64,000 nucleotides of DNA from NCBI RefSeq assembly GCF_019331795.1, contig NZ_JAHPZL010000003.1:1-64000 (forward strand), in the 5' to 3' direction. The number at the start of each line of letters is the position of its first letter. Position 1 is the first letter of the stretch. The position numbers and the translations under genes are program-made. The notes below the pieces were generated by a model, which did no database searches, had not been told where the DNA came from, and saw only the letters and a list, made by a program, of their open reading frames with translations. Shown piece by piece: positions 1 to 13,835 of the stretch. The DNA is from Austwickia sp. TVS 96-490-7B. Its GTDB lineage: Bacteria; Actinomycetota; Actinomycetes; Actinomycetales; Dermatophilaceae.

Positions 1-89
1 CCAGCCCCAAACCAAAAAACCCTAACCCCACTCACGTGAAGCCAGAGCCGAATTGACTTGAAACCAACAAACAATTGGCATCGATTTCG

Positions 90-114
90 GCACGCTGTTG
101 AGTTCTCAAGAATC
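90..114 (-). promoter_or_regulatory. rRNA operon leader motif (16S gene lies left of the window)
   Basis: On the minus strand this reads TTGAGAACTCAACAGCGTGC, the motif that precedes 16S rRNA genes in many Actinobacteria and is thought to act in antitermination or precursor processing. It sits downstream of tyrS, a common place for an rRNA operon in this phylum. The 16S gene itself would start beyond position 1 and is not visible. The motif match is direct; the operon is inferred. Confidence 0.75.
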
Positions 115-216
115 AGTTACCTGGACCTTTACGGGATAATTACCATAAAGATCGCGGCTCAAAATAAGCTCGGAGAAGAGTTTTGCTTGCGCTTTTTCTT
201 TCCGAACCGGCTATCT

Positions 217-245
217 ACTTTAGCAGATCTTTGTAGTGTTTGCAA
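217..245 (-). promoter_or_regulatory. Probable rRNA operon promoter
   Basis: Reading the minus strand, a -35 box TTGCAA (240-245) is followed by a 17-base spacer and a -10 box TAAAGT (217-222). Transcription would start near position 210 and run left through the conserved leader motif at 90-114. The spacing is ideal and the boxes are close to the strong rRNA promoters of Actinobacteria. I saw no second equally good promoter in the leader, which is AT-richer than the genes around it. Confidence 0.65.
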
Positions 246-403
246 CCGGACGTTTGTCGTAGTTGCCACACTGGACCTGATCAAGAGCAGAAAGCCTATC
301 AGACTTCGAAGTGGTTTGTCCCTTCCGGGCTGTTCCCGCCTCGCGGCCTGACAGAGAAAACATTAGACAACCTGCGGAGTAACATCCAAATCCCCTGTTC
401 AGA

Positions 404-443
404 GAGCTGTGAGGTGCCTGCTCTCACAGACACCTCACAGCTC
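404..443 (-). terminator. Hairpin terminator after tyrS
   Basis: A perfect 13-base-pair inverted repeat (404-416 with 431-443, 14-base loop) starts seven bases after the tyrS stop codon. The run that follows on the minus strand is only weakly T-rich, so it may be a hairpin terminator of the U-poor kind common in high-GC Gram-positives. It separates tyrS from the rRNA promoter. Confidence 0.6.
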
Positions 444-450
444 AACCCGG

Positions 451-1713
451 CTACGCCCGCAGACGCCGCGCAGCAGCCATGGACTTGCGTCCCCGCTTCA
501 ACAGGGCCACCTGCCCGTGCAAGAAGTCGGTCTCACTCAGCACGGCATCGGGGTCAACGATTTTCTCGTTGTTCACCGAGACTCCGCCCTCCTTGAGGAG
601 CCGCCGGGCCGTATTGCGGGAGTCCGCTAACCCACACGCCACCAATGCGTCGATCAGAGATGACCCTTCTGGGATCTCGCCACCAGGCAACTCAGCGGTA
701 GCGTCAGCAAGAGTGCCCGCATCCAGCTCAGACAGCGACCCCTTGCCGAACAAGGCCTCAGACGCAGCTCGGACCGCTTCCATCGCCGCAGATCCATGCA
801 CCAACGTCGTCAGTTCAGCAGCCAAGATCTTCTGCGCTGTACGACGGAAGGGCTCCTCGGCCACTTGGTGAGCCAACTCATCGATGCGATCGCGGGACAG
901 GTCAGTGAACACCTTCAGGAGCATCACCACCGATGCATCCTCGACGTTGAGCCAATACTGATAGAACGCATACGGACTGGTCATGCTCGGGTCAAGCCAC
1001 ACCGCATTTCCCGCTGATTTGCCGAACTTCTCCCCAGCACTATCGGTCAACAGTGGAGTCGTCAAGACGTGAACCGACGTACCCTCGGCCCTCCCAATCA
1101 GGTCAGCGCCGGCAGTCAAGTTGCCCCACTGGTCCTGACCTCCAGTCTGCAACGTGCAGCCGAACTCTCGGAACAAGTGCAAGTAATCCAGCGCCTGAAG
1201 AATCTGATAACTGAACTCGGTGTAGCTGATGCCCTGTTCGGAATTCAGGCGAGCCGCCACCGCATCTTTCTTCACCATCTGATTGACCCGGAAATGCTTA
1301 CCGTAGTCACGCAGAAAGTCCAAAGCAGAGATCGGAGCTGTCCAGTCCAGATTGTTCACGAACACCGGAGGGTTTGCGCCACCAGCACCCAAGATTCGGC
1401 GTACCTGCTGGGCGATGCGCTCAGTGTCCTGCGCCGTCTGTTCCTTCGTCTTGAGCACCCGCTCACTCGACGGTCGAGGATCACCGATCAACCCTGTCGA
1501 CCCACCGACCAGACCAACTACCCGGTGCCCAGCTCGCTGCAGATGACGCAACACGATCAGCTGGACCAGGTTGCCGAAATGTAGCGACGGCGCTGTCGGG
1601 TCGAACCCGCAATAGACCGTCAACGGCTTGTCGAGCGCCTTACGAAGAGCAGCCTCGTCGGTGGTCTGAGCCACCAAGCCGCGCCAGGTCAACTCGTCGA
1701 GCACATTGCCCAC
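451..1713 (-). CDS. tyrS: Tyrosyl-tRNA synthetase
   Basis: Charges tRNA-Tyr with tyrosine in the cytoplasm (class I synthetase). The 420-residue protein has the HIGH-equivalent HFGN at residues 45-48, the KMSKS-equivalent KFGKS at 229-233, a tyrosine-pocket segment around 165-195 and a C-terminal S4-like RNA-binding domain from about 350. Length is normal for bacterial TyrRS. I chose the GTG at 1713 because a GAGAGG ribosome site lies ten bases upstream and the protein then starts MGNVLDEL, like relatives; an ATG at 1764 would add 17 unlikely residues. It is the last gene before the rRNA operon, an arrangement common in Actinobacteria. Confidence 0.97.
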   Translation of the reverse strand: MGNVLDELTWRGLVAQTTDEAALRKALDKPLTVYCGFDPTAPSLHFGNLVQLIVLRHLQRAGHRVVGLVGGSTGLIGDPRPSSERVLKTKEQTAQDTERIAQQVRRILGAGGANPPVFVNNLDWTAPISALDFLRDYGKHFRVNQMVKKDAVAARLNSEQGISYTEFSYQILQALDYLHLFREFGCTLQTGGQDQWGNLTAGADLIGRAEGTSVHVLTTPLLTDSAGEKFGKSAGNAVWLDPSMTSPYAFYQYWLNVEDASVVMLLKVFTDLSRDRIDELAHQVAEEPFRRTAQKILAAELTTLVHGSAAMEAVRAASEALFGKGSLSELDAGTLADATAELPGGEIPEGSSLIDALVACGLADSRNTARRLLKEGGVSVNNEKIVDPDAVLSETDFLHGQVALLKRGRKSMAAARRLRA

Positions 1714-1783
1714 GGTCCCACTACCTCTCACCTCGGCGGCCCGCCCCGGTGGCGGGAACCGCACCTGACGTCATCCTCCCCCA

Positions 1784-4371
<2,588 letters not shown>

Positions 4372-4375
<4 letters not shown>

Positions 4376-5574
4376 ATCCCCTCCTCGTCCAAGACCTGAG
4401 CCAGAAGCTCCACGAACGACCGGCCCTGCTGCGAGGTCAACACCAACGGTGGGGCGATGCGCACCGTCCGTGGCTTTGGAACATTCACGATGACCCCACG
4501 CTCCAACAGCCGAGCTCCCACCGCCGCGGCGCCCTCGTCCCGTAGCCCGATCCCACGCAGCAAACCAGCCCCACGGACCTCCGCTACCCGGGGGTGACGC
4601 AAGGCCATGACGGCCGCCGCAATCTCATCACCTACCGACCGCGCCTGAGCCAGCAATCCCTCCGCCTCGATCGTGTCAATCACCGCCAGCCCTGCCGCAC
4701 ATGCCAACGGATTACCGCCGAACGTCGACCCATGCTGACCCGGTCTCAACAGGGCACTCACCTCAGGACCGAAGGTCACCAACGCCCCGATGGGCACCCC
4801 GCCGCCCAGGCCCTTGGCGAGCGTCATCGCATCCGGAACCACTCCCCATCGCTGGAAGGCAAACCACTCTCCAGTCCGACCCACCCCTGTCTGTACCTCA
4901 TCGAAAATCAACAAAGCTCCATGACGAGAACACAACTCCCGAGCTGCCGCGAGATAACTCCCCGATGCGGGGAGCACCCCGGCCTCCCCCTGAATCGGCT
5001 CCAGAAACAACGCGGCCACTGGTGCCGCATCATCGGCGAACACCGCCCGCAACGCCTCCACATCGTCATAGGGCACATGCACCACATCCGGAGGCAATGG
5101 CGCGAACGGTTCTCGATACGCCGCCTTATGCGTCAGCGCCAGCGCGCCCATCGACCGGCCGTGAAACGCCCCTTCCGCCGCGACCAACCGAACCCTCCCC
5201 GTACGGCGGGACAGCTTTATCGCCGCCTCCACTGACTCCGTCCCTGAATTCGTGAAGAACACTGCTGACCCTGCGGGCGCGTCTGCTACCTGTAATAACC
5301 GCTCCGCCAACGCAATCTGCGGCTCACTAGTGAAGAAATTACTGATATGGATCAGCTGAGCTGCTTGCCGAGACACCGCCTCGACCAGCGCCGGATGGGC
5401 ATGGCCCAATGCATTGACCGCGATCCCCGCCAGGAGATCCACATACTCCTGCCCTTGGTCATCCCACAGCCGAGCGCCACAGCCATGAGTGAACAATCGC
5501 TGCGGCATCCCGAACACCGGCAACATGGCCGTCGCATACCGCTGTTGCCACAGATTCCCGCCCGCCACGACCAT
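4372..5574 (-). CDS. argD: Acetylornithine aminotransferase
   Basis: PLP-dependent class III aminotransferase that converts N-acetylglutamate semialdehyde to N-acetylornithine. Of about 400 residues, the PLP lysine sits in LAKGLGGGVPIGA near residue 255, FDEVQTGVGRTG near 225-235 holds the PLP-contacting aspartate, and TNSGTESVEAAIK near 109-121 binds the cofactor phosphate. I prefer the ATG at 5574, five bases after a GGCGGGA site, over the adjacent GTG at 5577. It overlaps argB upstream and argR downstream. In many Actinobacteria argF lies between argD and argR; here the two genes touch with no room for it. Confidence 0.96.
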
Positions 5575-6590
5575 CACGATCCCGCCAGTTCATCTGCACC
5601 AGCTACATCGTCTGTCTCCCCGTCCGGGAGGATCATTGTCCCGATCCCCTCCGTGGTGAACACCTCCACTAACAACGAGTGCGGCATCCGGCCATCCACC
5701 ACATGCGCCTGCGACACCCCACCCTGCACCGCACGAACACACGCCTCTAGCTTCGGTGCCATCCCCTCATCCATGGACGTCAGCATCTCCTGTGCCGACG
5801 TCACACTGATCGTCGATAACAATGTCGACCGATCAGGCCACCTGCCATACACCCCTTCCACATCAGTCACCACCACGAGCTTCTCCGCGTCCAACGCCAC
5901 CGCCAACGCTGCCGCCGCCGTATCGGCATTGACATTGAGCACCCCGCCACCATCAACATCCGGAGCCACCGTCGACACCACCGGAATTCGACCTGCAGCA
6001 ACAATGTCCTCCACCGCTGAGGGATTGACCTCCACCACGTCACCGACCAGTCCCACATCCTCCCGCTGGTCCTCAGGGCTAGCGCCCCGACGCCGAGCCC
6101 GGAACAACGCTGCGTCCTCACCGGAGAGACCCACCGCAATCGGACCGTGCTCGTTGAGTAAACCCACCAGCTCCCGCCCCACCTGGCCAGTCAGCACCAT
6201 ACGCACCACATCCATCACATCTGGAGTGGTCACCCGCAGCCCACCTCGAAACTCACTGACCATCCCCAACCGACCCAGCATGGCCCCAATCTGCGGCCCA
6301 CCCCCATGAACCACTACCGGACGCAACCCGGCATACCGCAAAAAAGCGATGTCCTGCGCGAATGCCCGCTTCAACGCATCGTCAATCATCGCGTTCCCGC
6401 CGTACTTCACCACCACCAACCGGCCCCGATAGCGCTCCAACCAGGGCAGTGCCCCCACCAATACCTCAGCTTTGCCCGCCGCGGCCGCCAAACTCGTCTG
6501 GTCACGCAACGTCCGTAGGTGCCGGGACGCCGCACGACGACGCTCCTGCTCCCAGGCCTGGCTCTGACCCGCGCTATTCCCGGCGTTCAT
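5574..6590 (-). CDS. argB: Acetylglutamate kinase
   Basis: Phosphorylates N-acetylglutamate, usually the arginine-feedback-inhibited step. The amino-acid-kinase fold is clear from [19 protein letters not shown] and the [15 protein letters not shown] nucleotide segment. At 338 residues it is longer than the usual 300 or so: about 40 charged residues precede the [10 protein letters not shown] start seen in relatives. The ATG at 6590 overlaps the argJ stop as ATGA, like every other junction of this operon, which supports the long form. An N-terminal helix is typical of hexameric, arginine-inhibited kinases, so the extension may matter for feedback. Confidence 0.95.
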   Translation of the reverse strand: MNAGNSAGQSQAWEQERRRAASRHLRTLRDQTSLAAAAGKAEVLVGALPWLERYRGRLVVVKYGGNAMIDDALKRAFAQDIAFLRYAGLRPVVVHGGGPQIGAMLGRLGMVSEFRGGLRVTTPDVMDVVRMVLTGQVGRELVGLLNEHGPIAVGLSGEDAALFRARRRGASPEDQREDVGLVGDVVEVNPSAVEDIVAAGRIPVVSTVAPDVDGGGVLNVNADTAAAALAVALDAEKLVVVTDVEGVYGRWPDRSTLLSTISVTSAQEMLTSMDEGMAPKLEACVRAVQGGVSQAHVVDGRMPHSLLVEVFTTEGIGTMILPDGETDDVAGADELAGS

Positions 6591-7738
6591 GTGCTGTACG
6601 CCGAGTTCTCATGCACGTAGTCATGCGTCAGATCATTAGTCCAGATCGTGGCCTCCGCCGCCCCTACCTTCACATCGATCTCCACGACCACCTCCCGACC
6701 AGACAGATCCACCTCAGACCTGTCTTGACCTACACCGCTGTTGCGGCACACCTGAACCCCGTTGATCCACACGTCCAGATCCGTAGGCTCAAACACTGCA
6801 GTCGTCGTCCCTACCGCAGCGACAATCCGCCCCCAGTTCGGATCTCCTCCAAAGATCGCGCACTTAACCAGGTTGTTGCGCGCCACTGCCCGCGCCACCA
6901 TCAGCGCTTCATCCTCCGAAGCCGCCCGCACCACTCGAATCGCGATGTCATGACGCGCACCCTCCGCATCCGCGATCAACTGCCGCGCCAGATCTGCACA
7001 CACCCCCGTCACCGCCGAGGTCAGCTCTTCTTGCGGCACCGCAACCCCCGAAGCCCCGGAGGCCAGCAACACCACGGCATCGTTCGTGGACCGACACCCA
7101 TCCGAATCGACTCGATCGAAAGTCACCCTGGTCGCTTCGGTCAACGCCAGCCGGGCTTGATCGACCGAGATCACCGCGTCCGTCGTCAACACCACCAACA
7201 TCGTCGCCAACGCCGGCGCCAACATTCCAGCTCCCTTGGCCATCCCGCCGACCCGCCACGACCCCACATCACAGATCGCCGTTTTGGGCACTGTGTCCGT
7301 GGTCATGATCGCTTCAGCCGCAGCCAAGCCGCCCGCATCGCTGACCGTGGCCAATGCCTCGTCCACCCCAGCCAACAACCGGTCCATCGGCAACAACTCA
7401 CCGATCAACCCCGTCGAACACACCACCACGTCCTGGGCAGCGCACCCCCACCGCTGCGCCACCCGCTCCGCCGTACGACGCGTATCGGCAAGCCCCTGCG
7501 CACCAGTACAAGCATTCGCGCATCCCGAATTCACAATCACCGCGAGCGCGCGGCCATCCCGCAGACACGACCTGCTCCAGGACACCGGTGCCGCCTCGAC
7601 CCGGTTTGAGGTGAATACACCTGCTCCCACCTGCAGCGGGCCATCGTTGACGACGACTGCGACATCCCTGGCACGTGACGACTTGATCCCCGCCGCCGCT
7701 CCAGCAGCACGAAAACCCCGCGGGAAGGTCACTGTCAT
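6587..7738 (-). CDS. argJ: Bifunctional glutamate N-acetyltransferase / amino-acid acetyltransferase
   Basis: Transfers the acetyl group from N-acetylornithine to glutamate (cyclic arginine pathway) and may also use acetyl-CoA. The 383-residue precursor holds the self-cleavage site: the family cuts between the alanine and threonine of an ATML motif, here Ala178-Thr179 in [11 protein letters not shown], with the new N-terminal Thr as nucleophile. MTTDTVPK (about 145-152) is also conserved. The ATG at 7738 overlaps the preceding ACT gene as ATGA and gives the expected start MTVTFPRGF; an upstream in-frame ATG at 7873 would add 45 residues of low-complexity sequence. Confidence 0.96.
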   Translation of the reverse strand: MTVTFPRGFRAAGAAAGIKSSRARDVAVVVNDGPLQVGAGVFTSNRVEAAPVSWSRSCLRDGRALAVIVNSGCANACTGAQGLADTRRTAERVAQRWGCAAQDVVVCSTGLIGELLPMDRLLAGVDEALATVSDAGGLAAAEAIMTTDTVPKTAICDVGSWRVGGMAKGAGMLAPALATMLVVLTTDAVISVDQARLALTEATRVTFDRVDSDGCRSTNDAVVLLASGASGVAVPQEELTSAVTGVCADLARQLIADAEGARHDIAIRVVRAASEDEALMVARAVARNNLVKCAIFGGDPNWGRIVAAVGTTTAVFEPTDLDVWINGVQVCRNSGVGQDRSEVDLSGREVVVEIDVKVGAAEATIWTNDLTHDYVHENSAYST

Positions 7739-8193
7739 GACGCTGAGGCAGGTCCCGACCCCGCCGCCTCCTGCCGTTCCGGGTCGTTCTCGCCTACGAC
7801 GTCCACCGCATGTCCGTGCTGCCGCCACACTGTCGCAGCTCGTCCGCTCTGATCGACCGGGATCAGAATCCAATCCGTCTCGAAGGTGGACAAGGTGATC
7901 ACCGCCACGCCCTCCTGGGCTAACGGTCCTAACAGGCCACCCAGCACCCCGGTCAAGGTGAAATCGAGAGGTCCCTCGATCTCAAATGCGTGGAACGGTC
8001 CGGCCTGGACCACGCCGATCGGCACCACATCAGCTGGGGCGATCACAGAGGTTTCTTTAGCGTTCCAGGTCACCGATGTCATCGGATCGCCTCCGCGGGC
8101 CCATTGCGGAACGGCGCTCCCCGGAGCTAATCGGGCGATCTTCACCGGACGCGGATGCATGCTCAAATGCCAGAAATGATGCGCAGTACTCAT
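7735..8193 (-). CDS. ACT-domain protein of the CASTOR-like (ACT_7) type
   Basis: A 152-residue protein with no catalytic motif. The segment WNAKETSVIAP (43-53) and the following DFTLTGVLGGLLGPLAQEG (77-95) plus LSTFETDWILIPV (101-113) match the ACT_7 pattern, a small ligand-binding fold that in other proteins binds amino acids; two such units seem paired here. Start (8193) and stop both form ATGA overlaps with argC and argJ, so it is locked into the arginine operon. The neighbours suggest it binds arginine or an intermediate and regulates a pathway enzyme, but this is inference. An upstream ATG at 8256 would lie inside argC and is unlikely. Confidence 0.75.
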   Translation of the reverse strand: MSTAHHFWHLSMHPRPVKIARLAPGSAVPQWARGGDPMTSVTWNAKETSVIAPADVVPIGVVQAGPFHAFEIEGPLDFTLTGVLGGLLGPLAQEGVAVITLSTFETDWILIPVDQSGRAATVWRQHGHAVDVVGENDPERQEAAGSGPASAS

Positions 8194-9230
8194 GGCGCGA
8201 CTCCCGTCATCGGAAGACCCGCCGTCTCTGGCAGGCCGAGAGCAAGGTTTAAGCACTGGACCACAGCCCCACCAGTGCCCTTAGTGAGATTGTCGACCGC
8301 AGCGACGACGATCACCCGCTCGGCGTCGACATCCACCGCCACTTGCATGGCCACGACATTGCTGCCCAGCACATCCCCCGTTGTCGGCCATCGACCTGCG
8401 GGAAGCACCCGCACATAAGGTTCGTCGGCGTACGTCTCCACCCAGGTGGAACGCACCTGCTCCGGAGTGACTGCACCTCGCAGACGAGCCGTGCATGTCG
8501 CGAGGATTCCCCGAGACATAGGTGCCAGAAGGGGGGTGAACGACACCTGCACCGATTCCCCCGCTGCCGCAGACAGATTTTGCTCGATCTCCGGGATGTG
8601 ACGGTGCACCCCAGCAACGCTGTAAGAACTCATTGAGCCCATCACAGTGCTGGCCATCAGAGGTGCTCGCAGACTCCGCCCCGCACCGGAGGTCCCCGAA
8701 GCTGCCACCACCACGACGTCATGCGGTTGTATCAAGCCGGCCTGCAAACCTGGCGCTAAAGCCAAGGACACCACAGTCGGATAACACCCCGGAGCTGCAA
8801 TCCGGGTGGCTCCGAGGAGATGCTGACGCTGACGAGAGCCATCGTCGCGCAACAACTCTGGTAGTCCATATGGCCAAGATCCGGCGTACGGGGTGTCGTA
8901 AAACCGGGCCCACGCGCTCGCATCACGCAACCTAAAATCTGCGCCACAGTCCACCACGATCGTGTGCGGCGGGAGCTGGGCCGCTACTCCCGCCGATGTG
9001 CCATGCGGCAGAGCCAGGACCACAGCATCATGGTCAGCCAAAGCCTCGACCGTCGTCTCCTGGATTTTTCGGTCTGCCAGCGGAAACAAGTGGCTGTGAT
9101 GGTCACCCACCGTGCTGCCGGCGTTCGACGCTGCCGTCAACGCGCCAATGTGGACGGTCGGATGACCGATCAGCAGCCGCAGCACCTCACCTCCGGCGTA
9201 CCCGCTTGCTCCGGCGACTGCAATCCTCAT
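8190..9230 (-). CDS. argC: N-acetyl-gamma-glutamyl-phosphate reductase
   Basis: NADPH-dependent reduction of N-acetylglutamyl phosphate to the semialdehyde. The 346-residue protein opens with the Rossmann motif GASGYAGGE (7-15); the catalytic cysteine is Cys149 in APGCYPT. HRHIPEIEQ near residues 209-217 is also conserved. It is the first gene of the operon. There is no ribosome-binding site; instead a TATATT box ends seven bases before the ATG, so the mRNA probably starts at the AUG. Length is normal. Confidence 0.96.
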   Translation of the reverse strand: MRIAVAGASGYAGGEVLRLLIGHPTVHIGALTAASNAGSTVGDHHSHLFPLADRKIQETTVEALADHDAVVLALPHGTSAGVAAQLPPHTIVVDCGADFRLRDASAWARFYDTPYAGSWPYGLPELLRDDGSRQRQHLLGATRIAAPGCYPTVVSLALAPGLQAGLIQPHDVVVVAASGTSGAGRSLRAPLMASTVMGSMSSYSVAGVHRHIPEIEQNLSAAAGESVQVSFTPLLAPMSRGILATCTARLRGAVTPEQVRSTWVETYADEPYVRVLPAGRWPTTGDVLGSNVVAMQVAVDVDAERVIVVAAVDNLTKGTGGAVVQCLNLALGLPETAGLPMTGVAP

Positions 9231-9233
9231 ACG

Positions 9234-9265
9234 GATGAATATACATCACGGCGTAAATGTATGCA
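9234..9265 (-). promoter_or_regulatory. argC promoter with ARG-box-like operator
   Basis: An imperfect 14-base palindrome, GATGAATATACATC (9234-9247, 12 of 14 symmetric), is followed by a second AT-rich half site, TAAATGTATGCA (9254-9265). Both resemble ArgR boxes, which are AT-rich and built on TGAAT/ATTCA or TGCAT halves. The palindrome contains the -10 box TATATT (9238-9243, minus strand) seven bases from the ATG, so bound ArgR would block the polymerase. No clear -35 box was found. Binding by ArgR is inferred. Confidence 0.55.
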
Positions 9266-9287
9266 GTTGTTGTCGCGTCCACCACCC

Positions 9288-10070
9288 TTACCCCAGCGGA
9301 TCATCCACCCCATACGGCATTAGCACCAGCTGACGAGCCCTGTCCTGCAGCTGTCCAGCCGCAGCAGACAACGACGACACCGAATCCACCCCGGCCCGCA
9401 CAAAACGCCCCGACCAGGCATCCAACTGGCCAGCAGCCAAAGCCACCGCTAGGTCGGTGACATCCTGCGGCGACGTCCACTCTGTCCGCCCCGCATGCGA
9501 AGGCATCGACAACGTCATATCCGTGCGCACCACCCCAGGCATCAAGTCAAAAGCACGCACCCCCCGGTCAAAGCCCGCCGCATGCGCTGCTCCTGTCACC
9601 CGAGATAACGCCGTCTTTGCCACGAAGTACGCACTCGCACGATCAGCAGCGCGCGTCCCCGCCCCCGAATTGAGATTAATGATCCGCCCAGACCCCGCCG
9701 CCACCATGTAGGGCATCACCCGACGTGTCATCACATACGGACCACGCACATCCACCTCCACGGTGCGCCACCATTCCAGTGGATCTGACTCCAAGAACGG
9801 CACCTCCGCGTCAATCACCCCAGCATTGTTCACCAAGACATCAATCCGGCCATACGCGTCCATCACCCCCTCAACAAAAACCGACACCGCCGCATCATCG
9901 GTGACCTCGACCGCCGATAAGGACAGCTCCGACCCCCCTGGTAGCCGCACCGTCCCGCCGGAACGCGAGGTCCCCACCACCACATGACCAGCCTCGAGGA
10001 AAGCCGCCGCCAGAAAAGCGCCAATGCCGCGGGAGGCGCCAGTCACCACAGTGACCTGCGCCTCCCGCAT
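9288..10070 (-). CDS. SDR-family oxidoreductase
   Basis: A classical short-chain dehydrogenase/reductase of 260 residues: NAD(P)-binding TGASRGIG (10-17), structural NNAG (81-84), and the catalytic Ser135, Tyr148 and Lys152 in YFVAK. An arginine beside the glycine-rich loop (GTSRSG, 33-38) hints at NADP. The substrate cannot be read from the sequence. I chose the ATG at 10070; GTG codons at 10094 and 10082 are alternatives, the first overlapping the pheT stop. It follows pheT by 16 bases and may be co-transcribed with it, but no functional link to translation is evident. Confidence 0.85.
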   Translation of the reverse strand: MREAQVTVVTGASRGIGAFLAAAFLEAGHVVVGTSRSGGTVRLPGGSELSLSAVEVTDDAAVSVFVEGVMDAYGRIDVLVNNAGVIDAEVPFLESDPLEWWRTVEVDVRGPYVMTRRVMPYMVAAGSGRIINLNSGAGTRAADRASAYFVAKTALSRVTGAAHAAGFDRGVRAFDLMPGVVRTDMTLSMPSHAGRTEWTSPQDVTDLAVALAAGQLDAWSGRFVRAGVDSVSSLSAAAGQLQDRARQLVLMPYGVDDPLG

Positions 10071-10086
10071 CCGCTTCGACACCGGA

Positions 10087-12671
10087 TCAGACACGCTGCA
10101 CCGCATCCATCCGCTGCGCCGCGACCGCAATGGCCGCGTCCCGCGCCGTACTCACCTCAGCCGTGGTCAACGTCCGATTCGCCGCACGGAAGGACAACCG
10201 GTACGCCAACGACTTCAGACCTGACCCGATCTGGTCACCCCGGAAAACGTCAAACAACACCACGTCCTCCAGATCGTCGCCGGCCCCATCGCGCAACGCC
10301 TGAGCCACCTCGGCAGCAGGCACTGACTCCGGCACCACCAAGGCCACATCTGTATGAGCCACCGGATACGTCGACAACGCCCCCGCCTGCACCGGGCCAC
10401 CAACAGCAGCCCACAACAGCTCCAGATCAAGCTCGGCCGCGCACGTCCTGGCCGGCAGGTCCAGCGCCAGACATACCTTGGGGTGCACCTCCCCGGCATA
10501 TCCGACCACAACGCCGTCCTCCGTGCGCACACACGCAGCCCGACCCGGATGCCACGGCGCACGCTCCGGTGCCGCCGCTACCTGCAACGGCACCCCAAAC
10601 ACCTGCCCCATGGACACCGCCGCAGCAATCACATCAGAAGCCGACCATGGCCGGGCCTGACCCCACGGACCTTCGGACGAGGCATCACCACACGCCGCCC
10701 ACGCCACCCGTCGAGGCTGCGAAGGGATCGCTTCAGCCATCAACCGCAACACCGTATCTTCCGGGCGCACCCCCACCTGCGGCACTGGGGCCGATGCGGC
10801 GTTCTCCTTCGGCAAGAAGACCAGCCCCGTCTCATACAGCGCCACATCCTTTGCGCCGCGGCGCACATTCAACCGCACCGTGGCCAACAACGAGTCCAGC
10901 ACCGACGTCCGCAGACAGGGAGCTTCTTCGGACAACGGATTGGCGAGACGCACCACCCGACGGCGCTCATCATGCTCACTGAAACCACAGGCATCAAACA
11001 CAGCAGGAGAAATGAACGGATAAGACCACACCTCAGTGAATCCCAGCCCCGCCAGCGTGGATCCCACCAACCGCATCCCCCGCTGCTCACGGGTCAGACC
11101 CCGACCACCGGGAGCGGTCGGCAGCACAGAAGGAATGCAGTCGTAACCCCGCAGCCGGGCGACCTCTTCCACCAGATCCGGTCCAGTCGACAGATCAGGG
11201 CGCCACGACGGCGGCATCACCCGCACCGGGGCAAAACCTTCGCCCTGGTGATCTGTGATCTCCTCCACTGCGCAACCCAACGACACCAGCGCCGCCACGA
11301 CGTCATCGTGGGACAACCCTGCAGGTGCCGGGCCAGTTGACCGATACCCCGGTTCGGTGAGCTGCCACACCAAACCCGGGTCAAATGTGATCGCGGTCCG
11401 CGGTGTGCGCCGATCGACATCGGTGACTTCGACCTCGACCTGCCCCCCGGCCAGCTCCACCACCAGACGCACCGCCAACTCTGCGACCGCACCAGCAATC
11501 TGCGGGTCCACCCCACGTTCAAAACGTCGCGAAGCCTCGGTAGACAACTTATGTCTCCGCGAGCTGCGAGCCACCGACACCGGATCGAAGTGTGCCGACT
11601 CAATCAGGATGTCGCGGGTCTCATCGGACACTTCACACTCAGCGCCACCCATCACACCAGCAATCGCCAAGGGGGTCACGCCACCGTCAGTGATCAGCAG
11701 ATCCTCCGGATCCAACACCCGGTCCACGCCATCCAGCGTGGTCAATGTCTCTCCAGCACGAGCTCGACGTACCTCAAGAGAAGATGACAACGCCGCCACG
11801 TCAAACGCATGCAACGGTTGACCCGTCAGCAGCATCACATAATTCGTCACATCGACGACCACATTGACCGGACGCATCCCCATCTGGGTCAACCGGCGTT
11901 TCATCCATCGGGGAGTCGGCGCGGTCGCATCAACACCGCGAGCCACCCGAGCCACATACCGGTCGCACCCAGCCACACCGTGAATTCGACCCTCGTCGAT
12001 CAACCGGACTGGATAACCGGCATCAGTGGCCATCGGTTCCTGAACCACATCCGGTCCTACCGGATCACGAAACGCCCCCGCGCGGCCTGTAGACAGCGCA
12101 TACTCCCGGGCGATACCTCGCATCGAGAAGCAGTAACCCCGATCCGGAGTGACATTGACCTCGACGACTTCTTCGTCCAAGCCCAACAGCGGCAACGCAT
12201 CCTGTCCGGGCGTCAATGACGCCACAGTCACCGGGTCACCGAAGAAATACTCGGTCAAGACGATGATGCCGTCGTGATCGTCGCCCAGCCCGAGCTCTCG
12301 CTCCGAACAAATCATGCCCGCAGACATGTGCCCGTACGTCTTGCGGGCACCGATCTCGAAGTCACCTAGACGCCCTCCCGGCAGGATGACCACCACCAAG
12401 TCCCCTGGCTCGAAGTTGTGAGCGCCACAGACAATCTCCTGGGGTTCTGCCCGACCTACGTCGACATGACAGAAATGGATCGTTTTCCCGTTTTTCTGCG
12501 GTTCGTCGGTCTTATCCAGCACTCGCCCGACCACCAACGGCCCAGACACCTCACCCGCATGCAGTGCTTCCTCCTCCAGGCCGACACGGACTAAATCCGC
12601 AGCGACCTGCTCCCCCGAGGGGGGCACATCCATGCCGACGAGTTCAGCGAGCCAGCTCGTAGGCGCGCGCA

Positions 12672-12672
<1 letters not shown>
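10087..12672 (-). CDS. pheT: Phenylalanyl-tRNA synthetase beta subunit
   Basis: Large subunit of the alpha2-beta2 enzyme that charges tRNA-Phe. The 861-residue protein has an N-terminal EMAP-type tRNA-binding domain (about 40-155, including KTYGHMSAGMICSERELG), B3/B4 editing and B5 domains in the middle, a catalytic-like core, and a C-terminal anticodon-binding domain (about 768-861). Its ATG overlaps the pheS stop by one base (TGATG), ensuring matched output of the two subunits. Length is normal. Confidence 0.97.

Positions 12673-13835
<1,163 letters not shown>

Noticed and set aside
115-180. A second rRNA promoter around TTGAGC and TAATTAT
   Set aside because: The spacing does not fit: the best -10-like hexamer is 14 bases from the -35-like one.
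6362-7609. A 415-codon plus-strand frame opposite argB and argJ
   Set aside because: Arg/His/Pro-rich antisense shadow with no ribosome site.
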